Positions 33,975-44,968 of a stretch of DNA of 64,000 nt are shown here, piece by piece. The stretch's first letter is position 1. Every line of letters starts with the position of its first letter. Source of the stretch: Neospora caninum Liverpool. Its lineage: Eukaryota; Apicomplexa; Conoidasida; Eucoccidiorida; Sarcocystidae. The notes under the pieces are model-generated. The model was not told the DNA's origin, searched no databases, and saw only the letters and a list, made by a program, of their open reading frames with translations. The position numbers and the translations under genes are program-made. The DNA lies in assembly GCF_000208865.1 (NCBI RefSeq), contig NC_018397.1:124001-188000 (forward strand), read 5' to 3'.

Positions 33975-36282
33975 GCCGAAGCGTAGCGTCCACGCGCTGT
34001 GACTGTGTGTACGTGTGGGTGGGTGGTGTCACCGCCGTGAAGAGATTATGGTGTGAACCCAACTGAATGTGATCAAATGGATAGTGGACTGTATTCAGGT
34101 TCTTTTCTCCGCGAAACTCGGTGGCGGTCAAAATTTTGAGACCTCGCCCCTCTAAACGGTTTTAACTTGGTCTTGAACGATTTAACTCGCCGAAGTACAC
34201 TACTGATACATGAATGTAGCATCTGGTGGTGTCCGGCTGGCGAATCCTTTCAGGAAATGAGGGTCCAGAAAGCGATAACGGAGCTCTTGGGATGTTTACA
34301 TGATTTGGTGAAAAAGCATAGTATGTTTATTCATATAGCGGTTGGAAGTCCGGCTATCGTGGAGGGGCGAAGGCTGGGCTCAGTTTCGCGTACGTTTGCA
34401 GAATTGCAAGTGCAGAGTAGAGCTGTAAGTTCTCACATTTATCCCCCCAAATCGAGCCTGCGCTTGCACCCAACGGCCAGACTGAGTCTCATTTCTCCAT
34501 GACAGCCTGAGTAAGCCAGCCCCGGCCATTCTTGTCTATGACACCGCGGCAATGGTGACTCCCCTGAAAACCCGTGATATAACGACGCGGTAATACGAGC
34601 AATCGGCGGCACGCGACCTTGCCTGTTTTCCGGGTTGGAAACAGATAATGCGACCAATTCCGCTCTTGGGGTCCCTTTGCCGAACCTTTGTTCCGGTTTA
34701 CTTAAAGGTGCGATTAAACCATGTAACATGTACGCTGGGGTGGAACGTTTGACCATGGCACCACAGGGATCATGACCCTGTGGGGCATCATCCACGACTG
34801 ATATGCAAACTAAAGCTTGACGAATGCTAACGGTACCCCTCGGTGTGAACTCGAACCCGAGTATATCCCAAAGTGTGGCAATGGCTCCACGGTAAAGGAA
34901 AGTCCGACCACCATAGCAGTTCGAGTCTTGAGTGAGACATCTTTCTTCTACGGGGACACGGTGTCGGAATGCTACCTGTTTTTTTCGCCTGTCAAAAGGA
35001 GAGACGACAGCCCGGTAAACGATTCCGAGAAAACACTACGTAACAGCACCTTATCTGCGGGATGTATATTCAGTGGAAGTTATGTAGAGGCACACAGAAC
35101 TCCAGAATGTCGCGGACCCTCTCATGCTAAGGGACCGTAAAGGAAATGTTTCCAACCTGCCAGTGACGAGTCCCACGTTGCGTCGTCGATCGTCGTTGGC
35201 GATACTGTAGTCCATCCCTGGACACGCGACTGGAAGACACTTTCTCCAGATATCCGATGCCGCGAAATCTTGCGGTGCACAGCAGTCGTTTCTCCGTCTC
35301 GTGAGTTTGAGCGGTGCACTGCAAACGCATACGGGCGTTTTTGTGCACAGCCGAAGGGCGGAGTGAAGCAGAAAAGCAAGGGAGTATATTTGAAGTTAAA
35401 AACACGTGAAACTCCAGAAAGAGATCGTTGAGTTCGCTGTTTGAAGGAACAACAGACAAAATGAATGCACAAGCGCGACAGATATCGAGAAGGGTCGGTG
35501 AGGGTCATGTCTTGTAACTGTTCGCAGCGCACACGACTGCGATTCTGAGGGAAAGCCCGTTGACGTGAAACTGATATTTCTCGTTCGGCTCCTCCTCTTC
35601 CTATCATTCCTGATTCCAAACACCCGCAAGCGCCATGTTTTTGTTTCGCTCAATTTGCTTCAACAGACGTTCTCTCGTGTCCAGAGTGTCTTGACTCTCC
35701 GTTCCGCGCACTCCTGTCTCCTTTTTAGGGGGGTTGCACGTCGGAGAAAAAAATGACCAGGAGAGAGAAAGTCACGTTACTGTCGTCCTTATCTCTTCAA
35801 GCTCCTTTACACATGATCCTGTTTTCTTCGGTTTTGTACTTGCCGCGAGGGACTCCTTCAACGAAAACCGACACATGCGGCAAAAAGGGACAAGACCAGC
35901 GATTCTGTGACGGATGCCATCTGCTCCAGTAAATCACTCCTCTTCACGCTAGGCTAGAGGAAACAGAAAGGCATTTTTCCACCCTCGGCTACCTTCTCTT
36001 CAGACAAAGAAGGGCGCGGATACGGTCGACTCAGACCGCGGTCGACAAGCCTCAGCGCAGCGGAAAAAAGTCTGCGTACGCGGCTTCTACACCTCACCTC
36101 GCAATCTACGTCTGTTCTTCATGTTTCTCTCGAAAACTTCGTCGTTTCTGCTGATCTGTCACTGGTCCAGAAGGATGGGAGACAGAAAACTCCACTTTTT
36201 TTGTCCCCTATAGAGACCACGAGCCGTGAAGTTGGAGGCAATCGGGTAGGCTTTCCACTTTTTGGCTTTGTCGGAAGTGAAG
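33975..36282. other. Intergenic region between SRS locus and XRCC2-like gene
   Basis: No protein gene is supported. An open frame at about 34817-35140 starts at TTG and has no recognisable domain. The block 34440-34800 looks different from its surroundings: it contains CGCGGTAATAC (34586-34596), shared with the small-subunit rRNA 530-loop core, and a perfect 8-bp hairpin at 34761-34783. It may be a nuclear copy of organellar DNA. The region 35560-36240 is pyrimidine-rich and should include the XRCC2-like promoter. Confidence 0.35.
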
Positions 36283-39200
36283 ATGGAAGATGCTTCTGAT
36301 GAGCTAGCTTCTGTACAGACACAAGATGACTCTTCTTTCGTGGTCTCTCCGTACTCCGCTGCTGTAGGATCCCCTGCATCGTCCTCCGCTCCTCTGTGTT
36401 CCGTTTCTCCTGCTCCGGCGTGCCCGTCCTCTCCGAACTCCCCTCCTTCCGCCTTCTCGGCCTCCCCTTCCGTTTCTTCTCCCTCTCACCCTTCTAAACG
36501 CAGCCGCTTTTGGACGTTCGAAGACTCTGGGAAAGCAGTTGTCCTCAAAGCCCGGTCCAGTTTCTTCTCCTTCGCTTCCCCCCTGCTCGCGCACCCGATT
36601 CGTCATTTGGATCTCCTTGTTAACGGCCGGCAAGGGAGCGGCCGAAAACTGGCGGGAGGAGACGCCTTCTCGCCTGCCTCGTCGTGCCCAGGATGCACCC
36701 TTCCCGTGGCCCGACTCCGCGCGGGAGACAGGGTCGTCGTGGACGGCCCTCCTCACAGCGGGAAGACGCTTCTCCTCAAAGTACGGGAACACAGAGCAGG
36801 CGCATTTGAAAAAGCAATGGGCCGCAGCGTAGCTTCAGCAAACACGCGCCTTGCCAATGTCTCCCGTTTGTCTCCCGTTTCCTGCGCCACGCATGCCGTC
36901 GCTTGGGGGCCGTTTTCTGCCGCAGCGTAGCCATTTCGTTGCGATTTTAAAGTTTCCCTTGCTCCTCCGCTTTAGACGCGTGCCGGGAAGTTCCCGCCTT
37001 CACGACCCAGCTCTTCCTTCTCTTCTTCTTCCAGTGTGCGAACAGTGTCCTCTGCCCGGAGTGCGAAACATCTTTCTTTCAGACGTCTCACATGCTTTTC
37101 GATCTGTCAGTATTTTTCCGCCGACTCGAATCGGCTCTTCTTTCTCAGTTCCTCGCTTTTGTTCTGTGTCAGCAGTCGTGCATGCCAGGGAGAATAACGA
37201 CAAGAGCGCACTTGGCACGTGCGCGTTCTCGCCTCGACGTTTGCTGTTGAAACATATAGCTGCACTGTACGTGCACCGCTGGACTGGGTGTTTTTTCAGC
37301 AAATGGCAGCGGAAATAGCGCTTGGATGCTGCCCTCAACCTCTTCTGTCGGACTACGGAAGCCGGGGAAAGGGCCAAGGCGTCCTCGTTGTTGCGTACGG
37401 AGGCGATCTGTCTCTTCATGATATTCGAGAGACGATTGAGGACATGCTTACTGCGCGCTTCCAAGTAAGAGACGAGGGCGATGCTTTGGCTGTTGTTCTT
37501 TGTCACAGTCGTTTCCCATTCGTCGTGATGTGCTTCTCTCACTTCTGCGGGCCGTTGCCCTTCCATGTATCACAGAGGGTGTGATCTCCTTTCTTATGCA
37601 CGGGTTTGGATGTCTGCACTCCTTCCGCCGTCCGGGTTGCCCGCCCACGTCTCAGCTTCAGCTCTTCGCCTCTCTTGCTATTCCTGTGCTTTTTGCACTC
37701 TTCCGTCCCTGGATCCTCGACTGCAAACTCAGGGCCAGGAAGTAATGGCCACTGTCCGAGCTGTTTTCCGCTCTCGTGCTGCTACTCGTGTTCCCGTCTT
37801 TGCGTTCTCTAGCCGGCTGTGCCTCCGGGTGTTTTCTGTCTCCGACGTGGCTCTTCTGATACACTATGAAAAAACCGACAGAGTGTCAGACCCGTTTTTG
37901 TGTGCCTTGTTGCTTGCGTTCTGCATCTGCTGCTCTCGCGCCCCGCCTCCATGCCTTTCCTCGTTTCGGTCAGGCCGAACACGGCACCTCGCGGTGGCCT
38001 TCTCCGTCGTTTTCCCCTTTTGCTTGTGTCGGAGAGAAGAACAGTGCACGGCATCTCGTGAGCCGCATAGCCGAGCAGGCTCTCCGGTAAGTTCTGTGTC
38101 GACTGTCGTCGGAGCCGCCCTCGAGTTCTGTCTTTTGGTTTCGTTTCTGTACGCATGTGACAGCAGTGTGACAGCAGCAGGGAAAAGGTACACCCGCTCA
38201 TCGAGGGGTTTCCACTCATTTCCACCTGGTGGCTCAAGTTCTGTGAGGAAGCGAGGCCTTTGGTCCTGGCAAACCAAAGAGGGAACAGTTCCCGCCTGCC
38301 TCAGTCGTTTTCGGCAGCAATTGCCCCCGACTCTGATAAACTGATCTGCGTGTACGTACGCCACAGTGCTGTTTGCTTTCGTCTGGCGGAGTGCCCACTC
38401 CTTGTTAGGTCGGTGACTTTCTCCTTTATTCGATTCCCGCTTTTTGCCTGCTCGGTTTCCCTCGGATGCCTGGCTGTCCTTCACTCTTCACGCTCCACTG
38501 TCTGCTGCTTTCTTCTTTCGCTTCTCTGTGCAGACACGTGTTCGTTATCAACGCATACACGCCGCTCCAGCTGCTGCATATTACAAAGTGGCTGCCCTAC
38601 TTCTTCTCCGTCCACCCCAGCGTTCGAGCTCTCCTCGTCGACGGGGTAATCAAGGGCGTCGCGTCCGCTCTGGCGGAGTCTTCGGCGGGACCTGGGCAAA
38701 CCTTTTTCGCGTTTAGCTCCCGAAGGCGAGTTCCCGAGGGGAAGCGCATTGAGAAAAGAAAAAGGAAAGCAGACGCAGGTGGCGACGAGATAGACACTTG
38801 GAAGAAATCGTCTCAGCCGCGCCACAGTGCTTCTCCGTCCGCTCCGTCTTCTCCGTATTCTCCTTCCTCTCCATCTGTAGATACGAGCGCACAGGCCGTA
38901 TTCGCCCCTCGAACAAACTCCCCCGCAGGCACTGGGGCTGCCTCCTCGCTCCGGGGACCAACTCACAGCATGCACATGCTCACACTCGCCGTTCAGCAGA
39001 TCTTGCGGTTACACCAAGAGGAGCGCTTGCTTTTGGTCTACACGAAACAAGTCTCTCCAGCTTCGTCGTCCCTGTCCGAGGGGAAGGAAAAGAGGGAAGA
39101 CAGGGTCTCATTTCCTCTCTGGATTCCCTGTGTCGTCGCAAGACAGAAGGCGTTGGGCGACCGTGCTGTTCACCGCGATGAGGAATGCAGCTCTTGCTGT

Positions 39201-40367
39201 CGATACACCTCAGATTCCGCGTTGCATGGGCCACACAAAGGGATGCAGGCGTGCGCCCCAGGAAGGATACCGGAAGCTTGCGTGCAGAGGCGTTTTCCAG
39301 GGGCACCTGGCTCTGAGAGCGTCCCGGAAGAAGAATTGCGAATGTGGAAAACGGAGGGTGGAGAAAGGCGTTCTTCGCCGCACGAGCAGATCCTCTCAGA
39401 TTCTCTTAGCTCGAGCTTGTCTCACAGTCCACAGAAGCCAGCACGCACAAACAACTCCACCGAAGCTTCTGGAGCGACCGAAGGAAGCACAGAAGCCGGT
39501 CATGGAAGCACAGCAGAGGGAAAATGCGGAAACGAGGGGACGTGGCAGAATGTCAAGTTTTCTCGTTTCCCTCAGTGCCCCGGTGGAGCATTGCTCCGCA
39601 TTGTAGCCACTGCTGCCACAGACCCTAGGCCGACGGTTCTCAGAAGCCCTCTTTTGTGCGGAACTCGCCCTAGATGTCAAGTAGCTGCACGGAGCGAAAG
39701 AAACGTCGGGCTGAACGAATTACGGAGACACTACCGGGTGTTTCAGTTTCAGCTGGTGCGAGCGGAATCCAGTGTCGCGTGCGAACCTATGGCAATCGAG
39801 GGCACAAATGGACAGTTAGGAAAACGTGTATCAGTAGAGGCGCTAGAGGACAAGCTACGCTCACCTGGAACTTTCCTGGCATGTGTGTGTAGTTGCCGTT
39901 CTGTCGACGATGCCGGTCGTCGTCACTGTCCGCTTCAACCTGTGTCGGGTCCAGAGCAGAGTGCCCAACCCGGTACACCAGCGAACGCGGCCGGGACGCG
40001 CGGCGGTTGCACCAGGCAAATCACTGGCGTCGTAGTTGGAGGGCGGCACGTTGTTAGGGAAGGCGGGATCGAGCGACGCATCGGTGAAAGTGATTGGGAA
40101 AGACAAGAGAAATCCCCACGGGCACTGCGGGGAGACGGGCACCACGAAGGGACTGAGAACGCATTCGAACAAGAGGAACGGGAGAAAGACAAACAACACG
40201 GCCGCGTTTCGCGAGATATCTCAATCGCACTTCTTCAAGGGAAAGCACAGAGTGTCAAGGAAACCAGGGGAGCGAGCAATGTAGCTGAGAAACCGAGTTG
40301 TGCTACCTGTGGCGTTTTTTTCTTTTTAACAAAGGAGGGCCATCGTGATTTCGTGGTGCCTTTGTAA
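36283..40367 (+). CDS. RecA-fold DNA repair protein, XRCC2-like Rad51 paralogue
   Basis: Candidate homologous-recombination factor. Four phase-consistent exons: 36283-36780, 37300-37464, 37974-38086, 38534-40367; 869 residues. The ATG at 36283 has a good context (AAGATGG); the upstream frame has only TTG. Residues about 1-70 are Ser/Pro-rich. Walker A is GPPHSGKT, preceded by ARLRAGDRVVVD as in RecA proteins and followed across intron 1 by QMAAEIALG. Exon 2 has GVLVVAYGGDLSLHDIRETI, like the XRCC2 strand 'LFIDTD..FD..RL'. Exon 4 starts with RHVFVINAYTPLQLLHI and SVHPSVRALLVDG, matching XRCC2 'FFLVYCSS..LLLTL' and its degenerate Walker B. A further helix HMLTLAVQQILRLHQEERLL fits too. The C-terminal about 500 residues are mostly unconserved insertions. 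The family call is from my memory of human XRCC2. Confidence 0.7.
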
Positions 40368-41860
40368 CATTCCATCTTCTGAAGACCGAATGCTAGCCAT
40401 GCCTCTCCTCAGAATTTGTGATCCCTGATGAGACTCTGACCCCTGCCATGGCGGGGCCATTCCTGGCTTCACCACTGGGGCGTCCCTTCTCGTAGAAACC
40501 ATTTACCTGTTAATATATATAGATGTAGGGAGCAGTGTTTTTCCTGTCTTTTGCACTCTATTCTGCGTCTCTTTATCTACGTGTGGTATCTGACACAACT
40601 CGATTGAATGTTCACTGCTGTGTACGAAATGCTAGGCAGCCGATGTGTTACACGATGTGTGTGCAGGATAGTGGTGAAGTTTCGCCCGTCAAACGCCCTA
40701 AACGGCGTCAAGTGCCCCAGTCTCTGTGAGACATCTTCCCTTTGTCGCTTCTCTGTCTACCTCCTCGTTCCATTGATACTAGATCAGCCCGCTTTTTCAC
40801 GTTTCTGTCGGTCGCTGCTGTTTGCTCCAGCCCGCACCGACAAGGAGAGTGGACCGCCTCGACGGTGGCGCGGAGCAGCATACCCTGGACGAGTCTTCTG
40901 GGGCATTCCGAAAGTTTCGGTGTTTTCACGGATTCGTGTGGAGCTGCCTGTGACTCAGTCGCGTCTCGAAAAGTGAAGCCACGCTTTCTATGGTGACGGG
41001 AGTGTCGACCGGCAAGGACTTCTCTGGAGAGGTATTCTTTTTTTAGCCGGCTCTATTGCTCTCGAGGGTCTCCACGTCACTCCACTATTCCATTGCTTGT
41101 TACCGAATGGGCATCGTGTCCTCCTTCTGAGAGAATTCTTTTCCATCTCACCGAAAGGACTGGATGCTGCCGTCCTCTCCTCACGGCTACAGCGAAGGCT
41201 GTGTGAGCGAGGCTCGCTGCCGGTACTCTCTTCAAAAGTGCTAAACTTGTCGTAACCAAGGCATCTGAGAAAGCCCCAGACCGAGGCAGACAGGTGAAGC
41301 ATTCCTTTCATGTGCTTCAGATTTCGGCTACAAATCCGGAGACAAATTTCTTTTTTTGACATACGCAGTTCATACCGATGAAAATCTAGTGGATACAAAC
41401 CCGCATTTCTCTTTTGCAGTCGAAGGTGTAAGGGGACACAAAGAGGAGGCGCACTTGCGTGCGTGTAACTGTTCCGGCTTGTCCCTTAGATGAAAAACGC
41501 CACACACAAACAGGCCCTGGCATCCCGTCAACACAGTACATCCCTTTTTCGACTCTCATAGACGAGTGCAGGAATGCAGTGCACAAAGCAAAACGCTTCA
41601 CAGCTCCCTGTGGAAATTCTCCAGTTAAAAAAATATCACCCTCTTTCATATCTTGCCCTTCCCCAGCCGAGCTGCTGCGGTCCCATCCGAGTAGTCTGCC
41701 ATAGCGAGGACTCGAGCATCCCCCCCCTGGCAACCCCTAACAGCCTGCCTTCGACCGCCGTCGAGTCCGGCAGTTGTCAGAGCGTTTTTGAGTGGTCCGC
41801 AGACCGAAAAAGAGACAACATGTTACAACCGGGACTAGGATTCGCTCTGAAATCCCCGTA
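40368..41860. other. Convergent intergenic region
   Basis: Lies between the 3' ends of the XRCC2-like gene (+) and the Lys-rich gene (-). It should contain both 3' UTRs. No coding or RNA feature was recognised. Confidence 0.5.
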
Positions 41861-42711
41861 CTACACCGAGATGAGACGTGTATTTGGGGCATCCAATGCT
41901 TCAGGAGGCGCCTTCTCTGGGTGGGACTCGCTGTGGACGCTCGAAACTTCACACTGATACACAGTGGTGGCTGGGGAGTCGAGCACCCGGGCCGCAAGTT
42001 GCTTGTCGATCATCAAGTTCGCCAACGAAATGGGATCCGAGGGCAGGTGTTGGGGTTCGCTCTGAAGGCTCCCTTTGGCGGTTGAGGGACTCTGGTGAAG
42101 TTCGCTTGCCGTTCCCAGATTTTTAGACTGTGACTCGAGAAAGCCCGGATACAAAAGGAACTGCAGACTGCTGGCTGTGCCGATACCTGCCACGCCGAGC
42201 TGTTGAGGGGCGCTCGCTCTGGAGGAGTGAGTGCTTGAAGGAAGGCTCGGTCGTTCGCCGCTCTGATGCTGCATCTGGGAAATCTGTTGCAGGAGATAGG
42301 GGGACGAGCTCTGGGGCACGGCCACATCATATCCGAGCATAACTGGGACCGAAACTCCGCTCGAGATGGACTCTGAATTGCCCTTTTTCTTCACCACTTT
42401 CGCTCGACGTGCCACGGTCTTGGCCGGTTTCCGCCCGGACTTTGCCTTCTTTTTGATAGCTCCCGAAGCGCCTTTCGCCTTCTTCCCTTTCGTTCCTTTG
42501 ACCCCGCTCCCCTTGGCCTTGCCTTTTCTCGCGCCGCCTGCCTTGGCCCCCTTCTTTTTCTTCCCGACAGCCTTCTTCTTGCCTCCTTTGCCCTTTTTCT
42601 TCAGTCCCTTCTTGGCCTTGCCCCCCTTCTTCACAACCTTCCGTCGAACGGGCCCTGCAGCCGACGGCGAGCCGAGCTGATTCAAGGGTGACGCCGCCGG
42701 GATAATAATGG
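41861..42711 (-). CDS. Lys-rich histone-H1-like protein, terminal exon (first exon not found)
   Basis: Terminal exon of a basic protein. It starts after the acceptor TTTTTACTCAG at about 42722-42712 and reads 282 full codons plus stop. The frame stays open further upstream to 42799 but only from a TTG and has no ATG, so translation must begin in an upstream exon I could not identify. Roughly residues 25-110 of the exon are Lys/Gly/Ala-rich (VVKKGGKAKKGLKKKGKGGK, KKKAKSGRKPAKTVARRAK), like the tail of a linker histone. The remaining part is Ser/Gln/Pro-rich with no recognised domain. There is no globular winged-helix H1 domain, as in lysine-rich H1-like proteins of some protists. Nuclear, DNA-binding function is inferred from composition only. 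Confidence 0.6.
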
Positions 42712-43142
42712 CTGAGTAAAAAGAGCACACAACGAGGACGTGACAGCTTGACGGGTGAAAACCACAAAACGGCCGTGAGGTACGAAAGGCTCCGCTCAAA
42801 AAAGGACTCAGAATATGAACTGGAAAACAAACCGAATCACAAGATCAACAGCAAAGGCAGACATGAATCAGACGCCACGAAGCACTTCAGTCTACCCTTC
42901 CATCATTCATCTTGTCTCGCTAGTGCCAGGACGGAGGTCTCCCAACACGAGAGTTTCTCTTGCGTCGTGCCAGCATGCATTGAAATGGGTGGTTGAGAGC
43001 AAGGAACCCCCCGTCTACCTCGAATAACTGCGGGCGCCCATTCAGGCTGTTTCGCCTGCCGCTAATGGCACCACTGGTCAGAGAAAAAGATCCGCATTTT
43101 AGACACAGCGGCGGGTTTTAAAAGCGTAGGGAGGGCGTGCAA

Positions 43143-44968
43143 CTACTGGGATCCTGGAGTCCTGGATGAGCGGCGGCGCGTCTGCAGTCGGGTCACCGCG
43201 TGACGAGCGATAGCAGGACTGCTCCAAAAAGGCACTGGTGACAGACCGGCGAAATGCGCCGAAACAACGGACTCGAGTCTCGCATTTCTCCTCCACTTCA
43301 CAGAGACACGCCCCCCCCCCCCCCCGGATCCGTCGACTCACTCGGGCCGGGCACACCGGACTCCCGTGCTGCGTTCAGGACGTTTGCTACCTCGAAGCAA
43401 AAGTCGCGGAGGACCGCATCGAGCTCGGAGGTGTCGGCGCTCTCCTGCGTGAAACAGAGAAAACAGAAGCGGAGGAGAATCATGGGACGTGACCGTAGTT
43501 TCCTCAGGGGCATCCCCCCTGCGCGCTCGTGGGAGAACAGAACCATCCCCTTCCCTTCTCCTGGACTGGCCTTTTCCAACACACGCGGCGCACCCTTTAG
43601 AAAAAACACATCCCAATTCCCAGAGAGTGGCCCTTTGGGCTTACGCGGATGGTGCACACAGTCTCAATCGTCTTCACGACCTTCTCGCGTAGCTCGTTGA
43701 GGGAGTCCTCCGCACTGAAATATGAGAACACACAACGACAGAAAAGGTGACACACGGTGCCTTAGGGTTGCACAGCAGCAAACTCAAAACAGATACCTAG
43801 AGGGAAAGACGAGTTGCGCAGGGGGAAACGGGGCACTGAAAAGTCGCATACCGCCCCTCGCCTCTGTCTCGAAGGTGCGTGGAGGGCGGAGACTGAAGCG
43901 GAGTGGATGGTGGCCTCTCCTGCTAAGTGCTTGTCGACAGCGAGCTGTGAAGCACAAAGCTTCTCCCACGGAGCAGGAGCAATGATCCGCAACAGGAAAT
44001 GCCGCCTACATTTTCGACCCTTTTTCGAGGGCCATGTTCTTCTTTTTCAGCTCAGCCGTCTCGTACTCCAACTGCAACTGGAGCTGTTCCAAGGCCTCGT
44101 TCTTCTTTTCAAGTTGATTCTCTGTTTCAAAGAGTCGGATGGCTTGGATGCGATTCGTCTCCTGAAATTCAGTGAGGGCCTCGTCTAAATGTTCGTTTTG
44201 CTCTTCCAGCGCCGCTTGTTCGGTGCTAACATAATCGGCACTGGTGCACAAGAAGCACTGCCAATTGCGCATCCATCCCTTTGACTTCTTCGCGTCCTGA
44301 CTGGTTTTTGCATTCTCGGACAAAGTCGCTCTGTCCATCTTTTTGGTGGCCGACCACGCCCGGTTGGGGTCCGACGGAAGTCTCGACACCTGCCCTGAAG
44401 GAAGTCCCGACCCCCTTCCCACGATTCCCGCGAATTCCTGCTTGTGAGTGTGGTTTGCATCCGTTCGCCGTGCAATTCCAAAGATCGTCTTTTTCCGATA
44501 CGGTCTCTTCACTCGGCCCAGCACTTCGTCAGCCCCGTACACCGAACGACCGTAGGAACTGTTGCGGACGTCCTTTGGACCTTCTTCTATGGCTAAAACT
44601 TCGTAGCTTCTGTGTTTCAGGATCTTGTTGCGCGGAAATGCATACTTGAACTTGCTCGGGATCAGAGGATGCAGCTCGCCTGCAAAGTGCGGAGCCGCGG
44701 GCGCGCTGTAGCACCCCGCGTTCCCGCAAGGCCCCGAGGAGCAAATGGGCGTGTCATAGCCTGTGCCTGACAAACTTGTCCAGCCTTGTCCTCTTCCTCC
44801 ATCAGGGGAGGAGCCTGAACTTTGCGAGCTCGCACGGAACGCGCCCGACGGCGACGGCGTGTAGATCGGCGCGAGCTGGTTCAAACTCGTGGTCGTGGGG
44901 ATACACCCCGCAGACTGCGTATACTGGTAAGTATACGGAGCAGCGAAGTTGGACGACGGATCTGCCAT
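43143..44968 (-). CDS. Coiled-coil protein of unknown function (4 exons)
   Basis: Phase-consistent exons on the minus strand: 44968-44010, 43714-43645, 43444-43342, 43234-43143; 407 residues. The ATG at 44968 starts MADPSSNFAAPYTYQY. Residues about 1-90 are Ser/Pro/Gly/Tyr-rich. Residues 95-160 are basic and less repetitive (FKYAFPRNKILKHRSYEVL, RPYRKKTIFGIARRT). From about residue 250 a long coiled coil runs through EQAALEEQNEHLDEALTEFQ and QLEKKNEALEQLQLQLEYE across the first splice into AEDSLNELREKVVKTIE and SELDAVLRDFCFEVANVL. The unbroken heptad character across three exons supports the gene model; without the splice the first exon would stop after GSKM. A cytoskeletal or pellicle role would be a guess; no family was recognised. 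Confidence 0.68.
43311..43325. repeat. Poly(C) tract of 15
   Basis: Fifteen consecutive C lie in an intron of the coiled-coil gene (between exons 43342-43444 and 43143-43234). The length is prone to sequencing error and does not affect the reading frame. Confidence 0.9.

Noticed and set aside
34817..35140. Open frame of 107 codons with several Cys downstream of the SRS gene
   Set aside because: Starts at TTG, has no signal peptide or SRS-like order of Cys, and ends without a hydrophobic tail.
36262..36282. Seven extra residues at the start of the XRCC2-like protein
   Set aside because: The codon at 36262 is TTG; the first ATG, in good context, is at 36283.
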